Shown here: positions 19,048 to 27,632 of the stretch, piece after piece
Layout of the letters: each line of letters begins with the position of its first letter
Position numbering within the stretch: position 1 is the first letter of the stretch
From: Gammaproteobacteria bacterium
GTDB taxonomy: Bacteria; Pseudomonadota; Gammaproteobacteria; Ga0077536
DNA: 64,000 nucleotides
Direction: 5' to 3'
Assembly (NCBI GenBank): GCA_021773835.1
Contig: JAJFJQ010000010.1
Coordinates: forward strand, 62,001 to 126,000
The notes under the pieces: model-generated
Told to the model about the DNA's origin: nothing
Database searches by the model: none
The model's input: the letters and a program-made list of their open reading frames with translations, nothing else
Made by a program: the position numbers and the translations under genes

Positions 19048-19521
19048 TTAACCTTGTGCTGATTCGATCTGCTTTTCGTCGAATAGGTTTTTCATCTCGT
19101 CATTCAATGCCTTGAAAAACTGCTTTGCCATATACTTCGAGATCCCGGTCATCACGCGCCCGCCGATACCCGCGATCAAACCGCCAACTTCAGCGTCGCA
19201 CGACCAACGCATCAGCGTCCCACGTTCGACCGGATCCAAATAGCAATCCACCTTCATGTTGATATAGCCTGGTGTCCCCGCACCCTCACCGTCTAGGACA
19301 TAGTGGTGTGGAAACTCCACATCGGTTACACGAACTTTCCCTTCGTAGTCACCTTTGATCGCAGCCACCCCGAGAGAGACGGCCACGAGGTAACCGCCTT
19401 CACCATCCGGCACCATAGATTTGCACCCGGGGATGGTTTTAATGAGGATGTCGATGTCGTGCAGCGCCGTCCACACGTCGCGCGGTTCGTAGAGAAAGTC
19501 TGCAGTGCCTTCGAGCTTCAT
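19048..19521 (-). CDS. coxG: CoxG-like SRPBCC membrane-anchor protein
   Basis: A 157-residue protein of the CoxG/SRPBCC fold (MKLEGTADFLYEPRDVWTAL opening, then alternating strands and a long C-terminal helix containing KYMAKQFFKAL). In carboxydotrophs CoxG recruits CO dehydrogenase to the cytoplasmic membrane; the same role is likely for this hydroxylase. It is the first gene of the operon, so the promoter should lie in the 310 bases upstream. Confidence 0.88.
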   Translation of the reverse strand: MKLEGTADFLYEPRDVWTALHDIDILIKTIPGCKSMVPDGEGGYLVAVSLGVAAIKGDYEGKVRVTDVEFPHHYVLDGEGAGTPGYINMKVDCYLDPVERGTLMRWSCDAEVGGLIAGIGGRVMTGISKYMAKQFFKALNDEMKNLFDEKQIESAQG

Positions 19522-19831
19522 ATTGGGCCACTCTGATTATCGTTCTATGTTATGCCATTCCGCAGCATGACGGCGACAGTGCGCAACGCGCGGTTGTACC
19601 ATGCTTGGCTTGCGCCTGAGTCTTGCCGGAAATCGACGGAACGTACTGGCCACCTATGGCGATGGTTGAATCGTGTGCAAGCTGCAAGGATGTCGTCGAT
19701 CGACCGACCGCGAAATTTATTAATTCGTCGGGTAAATAAATCTTAATCTTTGTGTACATATGGCGCAAGCGGTGGTGGCGCCGCTATCGCGCGCGAATAC
19801 ATCAGACCAATTCGGATGGTTAGCCGGCGCA
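19522..19831. other. Intergenic region, expected promoter region of the cox-like operon
   Basis: This lies between the PRPP synthetase stop and the first cox-like gene, both on the minus strand. It is AT-richer near 19710-19760. I could not assign a convincing -35/-10 pair and saw no strong hairpin. Confidence 0.35.
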
Positions 19832-20788
19832 TTAGTCGATAAACATCGAACTGACCGATTGACCCGTACTGATGCGGTTAATGCTCTCTGCAATTAATTC
19901 CGCGACTGTTAGTTGTCGGATCGCCTCACACGCGTGTCCCCGCTCGGTCAGCGGAATCGTGTCGGTTACCACCAATTCATCCAGGCTCGATTGCGAGACG
20001 TTGTCGATCGCCGGCCCCGACAAGACCGGATGCGTACAATACGCCACCACACGCTTGGCGCCGTTCTCCTTTAAGGCATCTGCTGCCTTGCATAGCGTTC
20101 CCGCGGTATCGACCATGTCATCGACGATGACGCAACTGCGGCCGTCAACGTCGCCGATAATATTCATCACCTTGGCCTCATTCGCGCGCGGTCGGCGTTT
20201 GTCGATGATTGCTAGATCGGCGTTATCAAGATGACTCGCCACGGCGCGGGCCCTGACGACGCCACCCACATCGGGTGAGACGATGATGAGATCCGGATAT
20301 TCGTGCTTCCAAATGTCACCGAGCAGAACCGGCGAGGCATAGATATTATCCATGGGCATATCAAAAAAGCCCTGGATCTGCTCGGCGTGTAGATCGAGCG
20401 TCACCACCCGGTCGGTACCAACGGTCGAGATCATATTCGCGACCACCTTGGCGGTGATCGGAACACGTGCGGAGCGAGGCCGGCGGTCTTGACGGGCATA
20501 ACCGAGGTAGGGGACAACCGCGGTGATATAGGCCGCCGACGCACGCCGCAAGGCATCGATCAAGACCAGCATCTCGATCAAATTATCGTTCGTCGGCTGG
20601 CAAATTGACTGCAATACGAATACGTCGCGCCCGCGGACGTTTTCTTCAATTTCGACGTTAATCTCGCCGTCGCTAAAGCGTCCCACTGCCGCCTTTCCAA
20701 GTTTGACCTGCAGGTGCCCAGCCACTGCGCGCGCCAGCGCGGGGTTAGAATTGCCAGCAAACAGCATCATTGTCGAGTCGTCGAGCAT
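19832..20788 (-). CDS. prs: Ribose-phosphate pyrophosphokinase (PRPP synthetase)
   Basis: About 318 residues, the normal class I length. Recognisable parts are [10 protein letters not shown] near the N terminus, the regulatory-flexible segment [16 protein letters not shown], and the PRPP-binding loop [11 protein letters not shown] near 210-220. It makes PRPP from ribose 5-phosphate and ATP. ATG 20788 is preferred because AAGCTAGG precedes it; an ATG at 20803 would add five residues and has only pyrimidines upstream. It lies just downstream of a nucleoside hydrolase on the same strand instead of in the ispE/lolB/pth context common in gammaproteobacteria. It could be an accessory copy feeding the two NAMPT enzymes. 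Confidence 0.93.
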   Translation of the reverse strand: MLDDSTMMLFAGNSNPALARAVAGHLQVKLGKAAVGRFSDGEINVEIEENVRGRDVFVLQSICQPTNDNLIEMLVLIDALRRASAAYITAVVPYLGYARQDRRPRSARVPITAKVVANMISTVGTDRVVTLDLHAEQIQGFFDMPMDNIYASPVLLGDIWKHEYPDLIIVSPDVGGVVRARAVASHLDNADLAIIDKRRPRANEAKVMNIIGDVDGRSCVIVDDMVDTAGTLCKAADALKENGAKRVVAYCTHPVLSGPAIDNVSQSSLDELVVTDTIPLTERGHACEAIRQLTVAELIAESINRISTGQSVSSMFID

Positions 20789-20853
20789 ACGCCTAGCTTC
20801 CATAGGTGGAGGTGTTTACGTTCTGATCAATTACGTACGTCACGCGCAATTAC

Positions 20854-21804
20854 TCACGCGTTTCCATACCGACTTAAGCCTTCAAACAACAAGTCGTAGA
20901 AACCGTTGGCATCCACCGTGTGGATCCAATTAACGTTCGGTGGACGATCGGTAACGTGCCAAAAATCCACAGAGGTATGTCCGATTGTCAATTCGGACTG
21001 GGTCTCTACGCTTAGGTTACAGCGCTTGCCTTGGAATAATTCCGGTTTCAACAAATACGCGACGGTGCAGGGATCATGTAAGGGTGCGCCATTGGATCCA
21101 TATTTCGCGGAATCAAACTTATTATAAAAATCCAGCATGGCGGCCGCGGCACGTCCGGGCTCGCTACCAATCGCGCGCAGACGATCTCTGCGTTCTTTGG
21201 TCGATAACACTTGATGAGTGGCGTCCAGCCCCATGACAGTAATTGGTACACCGCTGCGAAACACCCGATCTGCGGCCTGCGGGTCCACGAGAATATTGAA
21301 TTCCGCCGACGGCGAAATATTGCCACCCTCACGCATCGCCCCGCCCATAAGCACAACCTCGGCCACACCGTTTCGTATAGCAGGTTCCTTTGCAAATGCA
21401 GTTGCGATATTGGTTAATGGGCCCATGAGCACCAACGTGATCGGTGCATCCGTCACACCTAGTAAGGCCTCGATAATGAAATCCACCGCATGTGCTTGCC
21501 CCAGCATCGCTCGGGGCTCGACGATAGGGATCCCGTCAATGCCGGTCTTACCGTGCACCTTCTCCGCGGTTACTAATTGACGTTCAAGCGGTTTCTCACA
21601 GCCAGCATAAACTACGATATCGTCGCGGCCGGCGATGTCGCACATCAATCGTGCATTTCTCGTGGTGAGATCTAGTTGAACGTTGCCGGCAACGGTCGTA
21701 ATACCGAGGATATCGAGTTCGTCTGTGCAGGACATTGCAAGAAGCAACGCAATTGCATCGTCCTGTCCGGGATCACAATCGATGATTATTGGCAGTTTTT
21801 CCAC
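20854..21804 (-). CDS. Inosine-uridine preferring-type nucleoside hydrolase (copy 1)
   Basis: A 316-residue ribonucleoside N-glycosidase. The calcium site is seen as DCDPGQDD at 9-16, with the asparagine/ribose loop GNISPSAEFNILVDP near 161-175 and the catalytic His243-Asp244 pair in PLHDP. The start is GTG at 21804, with GGGGAG 7 bases upstream. It releases free ribose from nucleosides, possibly including nicotinamide riboside. It is the first gene of a minus-strand unit with prs (gap about 65 bases) and diverges from the ribokinase operon, which would phosphorylate the ribose. Confidence 0.92.
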   Translation of the reverse strand: MEKLPIIIDCDPGQDDAIALLLAMSCTDELDILGITTVAGNVQLDLTTRNARLMCDIAGRDDIVVYAGCEKPLERQLVTAEKVHGKTGIDGIPIVEPRAMLGQAHAVDFIIEALLGVTDAPITLVLMGPLTNIATAFAKEPAIRNGVAEVVLMGGAMREGGNISPSAEFNILVDPQAADRVFRSGVPITVMGLDATHQVLSTKERRDRLRAIGSEPGRAAAAMLDFYNKFDSAKYGSNGAPLHDPCTVAYLLKPELFQGKRCNLSVETQSELTIGHTSVDFWHVTDRPPNVNWIHTVDANGFYDLLFEGLSRYGNA

Positions 21805-21989
21805 CTAGTGGCTCCCCACACGCCAATAGTTATCCAGCTCACGATCTGCAGTTCGGCCGGTGCGGACGAAGCTGCACGTCGCATGCAACCGTCGATAGCG
21901 CGAAACGTGGTTCAAGTTTGACTCGCCAGGCCAGTCCGTTGGCTGTTCGCACGCGAACGGTAATTGTGACTATAAATTCAGGTCGTGGC

Positions 21990-22006
21990 ACGTTTAATAA
22001 ACGTTT
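21990..22006. promoter_or_regulatory. Candidate LacI-family operator
   Basis: A perfect 15-bp palindrome ACGTTTAATAAACGT (21990-22004) overlaps an AAACGTTT core (21999-22006). AAACGTTT with a central CG is the classic core of LacI-family operators such as those of RbsR and PurR. The site is in the divergent intergenic region next to a LacI-type gene and its target-like operons. Confidence 0.45.
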
Positions 22007-22148
22007 CTAGCTTGGAATCATAATGGATTGTCCCATATGTTCAAGCCATTGATCCGGCGCTAGGTGTAACGCTCGCGCGACGAAAATTACTGGCGTCGAC
22101 CAGAATTGAGCATTTCTGCATAATATCGGTATTGTCAATCAGTTATGC

Positions 22149-22158
22149 TTAACGTTTG
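22149..22158. promoter_or_regulatory. Second, weaker LacI-type operator half-site
   Basis: TTAACGTTTG shares the AACGTTT core with the stronger site 145 bases away, which would allow a looped or two-site arrangement. It is not a full palindrome. Confidence 0.25.
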
Positions 22159-22507
22159 ATTGAGTAAAATCATTTTCGCGTCCAAATCAAGGATGTTTCA
22201 GCCACTTCCGGGTTGCGCTTCGCCGGTCCGGCCCGTCAAGACCAAGTGCCTTGACGACCATTTATGCCTCGACTAATGTAGAAACGAATATAACAATGCG
22301 AGATCCGCGGAATCGGGATACCAAGCTTGATCGGTTCTCATCGACTGGAGCGCACATGTGACCGCGTAAGCAGGCACGAGGCGGTTACCGAATATATAAC
22401 TAGAATTTGCGATACCGCGCGGAGTGGATCGTGACCAAGCGGCATGTCTAGTTGCCCAATCCACAAAGTAGGCTGTCCCATTCCCCCCAATTGGAGGCAA
22501 GTGTCAA

Positions 22508-23284
22508 ATGAGTTCAAGCAAATCCTCAACGCTACGTGTATTGGTCGTCGGCGAATCCTGGATCAAGCATATTATTCACCTAAAAGGTTTCGACGAATTT
22601 CACTCGACGGAATACGAAGAAGGTGCCGGGATTTTTCTTGGTGCGCTCGCTGATGCCGGCTACGACATCACCTATATACGCGCGCATGAGGTATCGATGC
22701 GCTTTCCAACAACACGCGCCGAGCTCGACAAGTTCGACGTGGTCATCTTGAGCGATATTGGATCAAATTCATTCCTGTTGTGCGATGAGACTTGGCATCG
22801 TTCGGAACGCACGGTAAATAGGCTGAGCTTGATCGCCGACTATGTCGAAGGTGGCGGTGGTCTCTTGATGGCCGGCGGCTATATGTCGTTCACTGGCATC
22901 GACGGGCGCGCGCGTTATCAAGCGACACCGCTGGCAGCGGTGCTGCCAGTCAGCATGCTTGATCGTGACGACCGTGTGGAGGCGCCTGAAGGTATCGTCG
23001 CGACGTTTCGGCACCCTGAACACCCGGCACTTGGCGGCACACCTGCGGAGTGGCCGATCCTGCTTGGTTATAATCAATTGAAGGGAAAACCAGGGGCGAC
23101 CGTGATCGCGGAATACAACGGTGACGCGTTGCTTACTGTCGATACTGTTGGCAGCGGGCGGGCGGTGGCCTTCGCCTCGGATGTCGCGCCGCATTGGGCG
23201 CCGCCTGAGTTCATGGCGTGGCCTCATTACGCAAAACTATGGGCCTCCATCGTATCTTGGGCTGCCGGCGGTAGCGACAACTAG
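22508..23284 (+). CDS. STM3548-like protein with class I glutamine-amidotransferase-like fold
   Basis: A 258-residue cytoplasmic protein of the group typified by Salmonella STM3548 (flavodoxin-like, glutamine-amidotransferase-related fold). Typical features are LVVGESWIKHIIHLKGFDEF at the N terminus, FDVVILSDIGSN near 80, a Gly-rich GGGGLLMAGGYMSF segment near 115 and WPHYAKLW close to the C terminus. There is no Cys nucleophile elbow, so amidotransferase activity is doubtful. Such proteins often sit with LacI regulators and ribokinases in sugar or nucleoside operons, as here. GGAGG precedes the ATG, and the LacI gene starts 3 bases after its stop. Confidence 0.78.
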   Translation: MSSSKSSTLRVLVVGESWIKHIIHLKGFDEFHSTEYEEGAGIFLGALADAGYDITYIRAHEVSMRFPTTRAELDKFDVVILSDIGSNSFLLCDETWHRSERTVNRLSLIADYVEGGGGLLMAGGYMSFTGIDGRARYQATPLAAVLPVSMLDRDDRVEAPEGIVATFRHPEHPALGGTPAEWPILLGYNQLKGKPGATVIAEYNGDALLTVDTVGSGRAVAFASDVAPHWAPPEFMAWPHYAKLWASIVSWAAGGSDN

Positions 23285-23287
23285 ACG

Positions 23288-24343
23288 ATGACAATATCTC
23301 GATTAACGTCGAGTCAACGCCCGACAATGAAAGACGTCGCGGTGCGCGCGAACGTGTCCGTAAGTACGGTTAGCTACGTGTTGAACGGCACCGGTCCCGT
23401 CAGCGCCGATCGTCGAGCACGGGTACTCAACGCCGTACGCGAGCTGGACTACATACCGAACGAGTCGGCGCGCAATTTGAAGCGACAATCGGCCTCGACT
23501 ATCGGACTCGTCGTACCGGATTTGTCTAACCAGTTCTTTACGCTACTCGCTAGTGGCGCGGCGCACGCGGCGGCCGAGCGCGATGTGCTGGTCGTACTGT
23601 GCAGTTCCGAAAGTACCGAAGAAGCGGAATCCAGTAATGCTCGGCTGCTAAGGAGTCAACGTGTTGATGGGGTCGTCTATCTCACTGGCTTTGACGAGTC
23701 GCCAACGTCTCTACTCAAACTCCAATCACTCGGACCTGTCGTACTAGTCGACGAGCGTGTTCCGGGGGCCGACCTGCCGGCGGTACTCGCGGACGGTCGA
23801 CGTGGCGCACGTGACGTGGCGGCACATGTAGTTGGTCTTGGCCATAAGCGCTTTGCCTGTATTGCGGGACCGACCGCATTGTGGACCGCCGAACAACGCC
23901 TAGCCGGCTATCGTGAAGCGCTAGCGCTCGGCGGTCTTGACCCTGACCGCATGGAAGTCGTGATCGGTGACTACCGAATGAATTCGGGCTTTAGATTAGC
24001 CAAACAGGTATTAGATGTCCCAGTGCATCGGCGACCGACGGCGTTGCTGTGCGCGAACGACATGATGGCGATTGGCGCACTCGAATATTGTCGCGCCAGT
24101 GGCCTCGACGTGCCCGGAGATGTGAGCGTGGTCGGCTTCGACGATGTGCCGATGGCACCGCTTCTTTCTCCAAGACTTACCACAGTGCGTCAACCAGCGC
24201 GGGAAATGGGGGTGCACGCAGCAGAATTGCTCTTGGATCTTATTCGCGGTGACGCTAAACCCGACGCGCCGAAGTCGTTTCCGGTCGAAGTGATCGTGCG
24301 TGAATCTGCGGCACCGCCTCGGAGTTTGTGGACAAATGGCTGA
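23288..24343 (+). CDS. LacI-family transcriptional regulator
   Basis: A 351-residue regulator. The LacI helix-turn-helix covers about residues 13-34 (MKDVAVRANVSVSTVSYVLNG), followed by the hinge helix SARNLKRQ and a periplasmic-binding-protein-like effector domain with the typical D-G-V-V-Y-L and D-M-M-A-I-G segments. It sits between the STM3548-like gene and ribokinase and overlaps the latter by 8 bases. It probably responds to ribose, a nucleoside or a phosphorylated sugar and binds the palindrome in the divergent region 1.3 kb upstream. Confidence 0.92.
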   Translation: MTISRLTSSQRPTMKDVAVRANVSVSTVSYVLNGTGPVSADRRARVLNAVRELDYIPNESARNLKRQSASTIGLVVPDLSNQFFTLLASGAAHAAAERDVLVVLCSSESTEEAESSNARLLRSQRVDGVVYLTGFDESPTSLLKLQSLGPVVLVDERVPGADLPAVLADGRRGARDVAAHVVGLGHKRFACIAGPTALWTAEQRLAGYREALALGGLDPDRMEVVIGDYRMNSGFRLAKQVLDVPVHRRPTALLCANDMMAIGALEYCRASGLDVPGDVSVVGFDDVPMAPLLSPRLTTVRQPAREMGVHAAELLLDLIRGDAKPDAPKSFPVEVIVRESAAPPRSLWTNG

Positions 24344-25277
24344 ACGCGTTGTAGTTGTTGGGGCGATCAACACTGACTTTGTGATTTCGGCGTCGCGTCT
24401 ACCGGCGCCGGGTGAAACCGTTGTTGGTGGTGGCTTGCAAACCTTTGGCGGCGGTAAGGGCGCCAACGCAGCGGTCGCGGCAGCACGGGTGGGGGCTCGC
24501 GTGTCACTTATTGGTGCGGTTGGTGCAGATGATTCAGGCAAACGCGCACTGGACGAACTTTCGCGCGATAAAGTCGATACCAGCGGTGTCGCCGTACTCG
24601 ACGATGAGCCGACTGGCGCGGCGCTGATCGTGGTGGATGCCAATGGGGAGAACCAAATAGCACTCGGACCGGGCGCCAATGGCGCTGTGTCAGCGGAGCA
24701 TGTGCGTACTGCATTATCGACACTGCTCCCGACTACCGATGTTGTCTTAGTCAGCACGGAAATTCCGTTGGCCGCTGTCAGGGCGGCGATTGAAACAACG
24801 ACCGAGGCGAGGGTGCAATGCGTTCTGAATCCCGCACCTGTGATAGCTAGACTCGTCGACGTGCTACCGCTGCGCCCGATACTAACGCCAAACGAAATCG
24901 AACTTGGGGATCTAGCGCGCGCATTCTCCGGGGCCGTAGCGCCTGCAGGCGAAGACAAAATTCTAAATCAACTTCATCGTGTCGGCGAACAAACGCAAAG
25001 TCCGGTTATTGTCACCCTCGGTGGTGACGGTTGCGCAGTGCGTCTGGCGAATGGTGAGGTTGAACGGATCCCAGCTCGAGGCGCCAATTCGGTCGTCGAT
25101 ACAACTGGCGCGGGTGACACATTCAACGGGGTATTCGCCGCCCGCTTGGCGGCCGGCGATGCCATTATGATTGCGATCAAAACTGCTGTTGTCGCCGCTT
25201 CGATATCAGTCTCAGCCGTTGGGGCTCGACCGGGTATGCCGAACGCTGCTGCAATAGCCGGTGTGTTTCGCGAGTGA
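24336..25277 (+). CDS. rbsK: Ribokinase (PfkB family)
   Basis: A 313-residue PfkB-family sugar kinase. The substrate-site motif GGGKGANAAVAAAR is at 38-51 and the anion-hole/base motif DTTGAGDTF starts at 255, giving catalytic Asp261. This fits ribokinase length and pattern. ATG 24336 overlaps the lacI stop by 8 bases, consistent with coupled translation. It would convert ribose, for example from the adjacent nucleoside hydrolase, to ribose 5-phosphate, the substrate of the nearby prs product. Specificity for ribose over other sugars or nucleosides is inferred from context. Confidence 0.87.
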   Translation: MAERVVVVGAINTDFVISASRLPAPGETVVGGGLQTFGGGKGANAAVAAARVGARVSLIGAVGADDSGKRALDELSRDKVDTSGVAVLDDEPTGAALIVVDANGENQIALGPGANGAVSAEHVRTALSTLLPTTDVVLVSTEIPLAAVRAAIETTTEARVQCVLNPAPVIARLVDVLPLRPILTPNEIELGDLARAFSGAVAPAGEDKILNQLHRVGEQTQSPVIVTLGGDGCAVRLANGEVERIPARGANSVVDTTGAGDTFNGVFAARLAAGDAIMIAIKTAVVAASISVSAVGARPGMPNAAAIAGVFRE

Positions 25278-25307
25278 ATAAACATGCATTTTTGCAAGGA
25301 GAGTTCG

Positions 25308-25379
25308 GTGACGACGACACAAGCAATAGCGAGAATGAGAACGCAAATTTTCCGACGATGCTTAGAAGGAGGTAGTTAA
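25308..25379 (+). CDS. Possible 23-codon leader peptide coupled to the cupin gene
   Basis: GTG at 25308 with AAGGAGA 5 bases upstream opens a 23-codon frame whose TAA stop overlaps the ATG of the cupin gene (TAATG). It contains the cupin gene's own ribosome site (AAGGAGG) in its last codons. The peptide is basic (RMRTQIFRR). It has no domain. Coupled translation or attenuation is possible, but chance cannot be excluded at this length. Confidence 0.3.
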   Translation: MTTTQAIARMRTQIFRRCLEGGS

Positions 25380-25918
25380 TGGCCGCTTCACGCAGTCGCG
25401 CAAAATCGAAAGGGGCTGAGATACGGGCCTCGGTGCAAATACGCGAAAACCGATTTCCACGTCACATCGCACACACCGATATCGCGGCAATGCCACGATA
25501 CCGTTTTGTTAAAGGGATGGAGAGCGGGATATTTATCTCGCGCGAACACGATGAGTCGAGGTTTTATAGCCAAGGTCTGTGTTTCCACGACGCTGACATG
25601 GATGACCTCGTGTGGGATGAAGTGAGTTGGGACGAGGCGTTTTACTGCATGAAGGGCCAGCTCGTCGTGATTGTGGAGGATGTCGAAGGCAATGCTGCAA
25701 CATTCACTATCGACGAAGGTGATCATTTCTGGGCGCCGGCCGGTTACAAATACACCTTGCGCGCTTCCGGGGTCGATTCAATTAACTTCTGGACGATGGC
25801 ACCGGTCTTGCACAGCGGCTGGCGCGATACCGGCGATCCTGCGGGGCCCGCCTACAGCGATATGCTATCTAATACCGGTAAACCACCGAAAAAAACCAGT
25901 CGGAAAAGGAAACGATAA
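25379..25918 (+). CDS. Cupin protein, EutQ-like (copy A)
   Basis: A 179-residue single-domain cupin. The N-terminal 30 residues are basic and disordered-looking, the barrel covers about 35-150 (PRYRFVKGMESGIFISRE..., then DEAFYCMKGQLVVIVED and EGDHFWAPAGYKYTL), and the tail is Lys/Arg-rich. The usual metal ligands are only partly present: the first motif has Glu/Tyr in place of His-x-His. So it may bind a ligand without metal, as EutQ-type cupins do. AAGGAGG precedes it. A paralogue is at 26548-27000; each is followed by a PPOX-fold gene. Confidence 0.75.
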   Translation: MAASRSRAKSKGAEIRASVQIRENRFPRHIAHTDIAAMPRYRFVKGMESGIFISREHDESRFYSQGLCFHDADMDDLVWDEVSWDEAFYCMKGQLVVIVEDVEGNAATFTIDEGDHFWAPAGYKYTLRASGVDSINFWTMAPVLHSGWRDTGDPAGPAYSDMLSNTGKPPKKTSRKRKR

Positions 25919-25919
25919 G

Positions 25920-26468
25920 ATGCCTGTCACGCAATCAGATATTGCGCCGTTGACCGGCGCGGCGCTCTGGGGCTACCTAGAAAAAGCCACGACAATGCGG
26001 CTTGCTACTGTCACCGGTAGACAAGCGATAGAAGTCTCTCCCGTATGGTTTGTGGTCAGGCGGGAGACGATCTACTTTCCGATCGATCCGACCGTTGGAG
26101 ATCCAGGTCGCGCGGCCACGCCAGCGTCACGACACCTACCCGCGTTGGATTCCAACAACGCGAAAGTGTCTGCCGTTATCGATGATGGAGAGGATTTGAC
26201 GAACTTCCGCGGTGTACAGGTGGCGGGTAAGGCCACGCCCGTAGCAGGTGCGAAACTCACCGAAGAGTTGCTTGACTTGACGCTGGAAAAATATTTCTAC
26301 ATTGGACACCCACATTTAGAACACTATTTAAGCCGCGGCGCGCTCGAGTTGCGCCGCTGGTTTTGCTTGGTTCCCGACCGCATGGATGGTTGGGATCGAC
26401 GGCTATTACCGCAGCCGCCGATTTTGGAACGCAGAATTCTCCCACCTCACTTAAGAGGCAACAAATGA
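25920..26468 (+). CDS. Pyridoxamine 5'-phosphate oxidase-like (PPOX) protein, copy A
   Basis: A 182-residue split-barrel flavin-binding-type protein. It has the N-terminal helix GAALWGYLEKATTMRLATVT, a strand segment PVWFVVRRETIYFPID, and the C-terminal EKYFYIGHPHLEHYL...GWDRR segment shared with copy B at 27013-27555. The ATG at 25920 comes 1 base after the cupin stop, so the two are coupled. FMN, F420 or haem could be the cofactor; the role is unknown. A longer open frame to 25671 overlaps the cupin gene and is not real. Confidence 0.75.
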   Translation: MPVTQSDIAPLTGAALWGYLEKATTMRLATVTGRQAIEVSPVWFVVRRETIYFPIDPTVGDPGRAATPASRHLPALDSNNAKVSAVIDDGEDLTNFRGVQVAGKATPVAGAKLTEELLDLTLEKYFYIGHPHLEHYLSRGALELRRWFCLVPDRMDGWDRRLLPQPPILERRILPPHLRGNK

Positions 26469-26547
26469 GCGACCCAGCCGACCCATCAGGGAACAGGCTG
26501 CTGTTGTTGGTTTAAAACGATATCGATATCAGAAGGAGGAAGTGGCT

Positions 26548-27000
26548 ATGAGCGCCAAAGAGCAGTTAGAAGCGAGTCCGCAACGCTATCCGAAGGTAAT
26601 GCCCGCCGATGAGATCGAAGCGATGCCACGCTTGGAATTCAATACGGGTATCGATACGGGAATTTTTATTTCACAAGAACGCGAGGATGCTCGTTATTTC
26701 AGGCAAGGCGTTTGCTATGCCAAGGCCGATCACGAGCCAGTCCACTGGACTCAATCGAATTTCGATGAGGCACAGTATTGTATCTCTGGGATGATCCGCC
26801 TAAGAGTGGAGGACGCCGCCGGCAAGGTGGTCGTGCTAGAGGCGCAGCCGGGGGACAACATCTACCTGCCTGCGGGATATACCTATACGCTCGAGGCAAC
26901 CGGGGTCGAATATACCTTCCTATGGACCAGTGGTCCGTCGAACCGGCCGGGAATTGTCGAGGCGCCGGGTTATAGCAAACAGCTACGCGCATTGCGTTGA
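26548..27000 (+). CDS. Cupin protein, EutQ-like (copy B)
   Basis: A 150-residue cupin clearly related to copy A (shared pattern P-R-x-x-F-x-x-G-x-x-x-G-I-F-I-S and the PAGYxYTLxAxGV core). It lacks copy A's basic tails. ATG 26548 has AAGGAGGA 7 bases upstream, and GTG 26542 is too close to that site. The metal-ligand positions are again degenerate. It precedes the second PPOX gene by 12 bases, so the pair copies the arrangement immediately upstream. Confidence 0.75.
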   Translation: MSAKEQLEASPQRYPKVMPADEIEAMPRLEFNTGIDTGIFISQEREDARYFRQGVCYAKADHEPVHWTQSNFDEAQYCISGMIRLRVEDAAGKVVVLEAQPGDNIYLPAGYTYTLEATGVEYTFLWTSGPSNRPGIVEAPGYSKQLRALR

Positions 27001-27012
27001 GGGAGTACTAAC

Positions 27013-27555
27013 ATGGCATTAATAGAAAGCACGCAATTCGTCGAAGTTACGGCCAGCATGGCCGCGCCGCTGCGGGGTAAGAAACGCTGGGCCTATCTCG
27101 AACGCCAAAAAACATTCCGCCTGGCGACGACGAACGAGGACGGGTCAATTTATCTCTCGTCTTTATGGTATGTGATACAAAACGAGACCATTTATCTACC
27201 AGTCGATGCGGCCGGAAAGCATGGCGTTAATTTCGAAGCGCAACGGAATCTAGCCGGACTTGTCGATAGCGGTGACGAATTTTCAACCGTGGCTGGCGTG
27301 CGGATTTTCGGATCGATCGAAGTGGTAGACGACCCCGCCTTGTTTGATGCGTTACAAGACCTTGTATTCGAAAAGTACTTTTACGCCGGCCACCCCTACG
27401 CGGAACATTACTTTGCGTTCGGGAATACTGTCGGACGCAAGTACTACGCCCTTACGCCAACAAAAATGATCGGCTGGGATTCGCGTGAAATTTCGCCGCC
27501 GCAGGCTGTAGAAGCGCGCCTGCTTCCAGACTTCGTAACCGACCGGCGTATTTGA
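27013..27555 (+). CDS. Pyridoxamine 5'-phosphate oxidase-like (PPOX) protein, copy B
   Basis: A 180-residue PPOX-fold protein with the helix KKRWAYLERQKTFRLATTN, the strand SLWYVIQNETIYLPVD and the C-terminal EKYFYAGHPYAEHYF...GWDSRE segment. All are aligned with copy A. GAGGGAG precedes the ATG. It belongs to the same transcript as the two cupins and is followed 77 bases later by the divergent NAMPT gene. Likely a flavin-dependent or cofactor-binding partner of the cupin; substrate unknown. Confidence 0.77.
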   Translation: MALIESTQFVEVTASMAAPLRGKKRWAYLERQKTFRLATTNEDGSIYLSSLWYVIQNETIYLPVDAAGKHGVNFEAQRNLAGLVDSGDEFSTVAGVRIFGSIEVVDDPALFDALQDLVFEKYFYAGHPYAEHYFAFGNTVGRKYYALTPTKMIGWDSREISPPQAVEARLLPDFVTDRRI

Positions 27556-27632
27556 TAGAAGTGCGATACCCCGACCTTCATTGGCCGGGACATCATCTAC
27601 GTTTGCATAGCATCTGATCAAGAGGGTCAAAC

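Larger units (their letters stand above)
21805..22507. other. Divergent 0.7-kb regulatory region
   Basis: This separates the nucleoside hydrolase/prs unit (minus) from the STM3548-like/LacI/ribokinase unit (plus). It has no supported gene. It contains the LacI-type half-sites and palindromes annotated separately, and AT-rich stretches around 22110-22190 that could hold promoters, though no hexamer pair is convincing. Confidence 0.45.

Noticed and set aside
25671-25919. N-terminal extension of the first PPOX gene overlapping the cupin gene
   Set aside because: The ATG at 25920 directly after the cupin stop fits the family; the extension is a different frame of the cupin gene.
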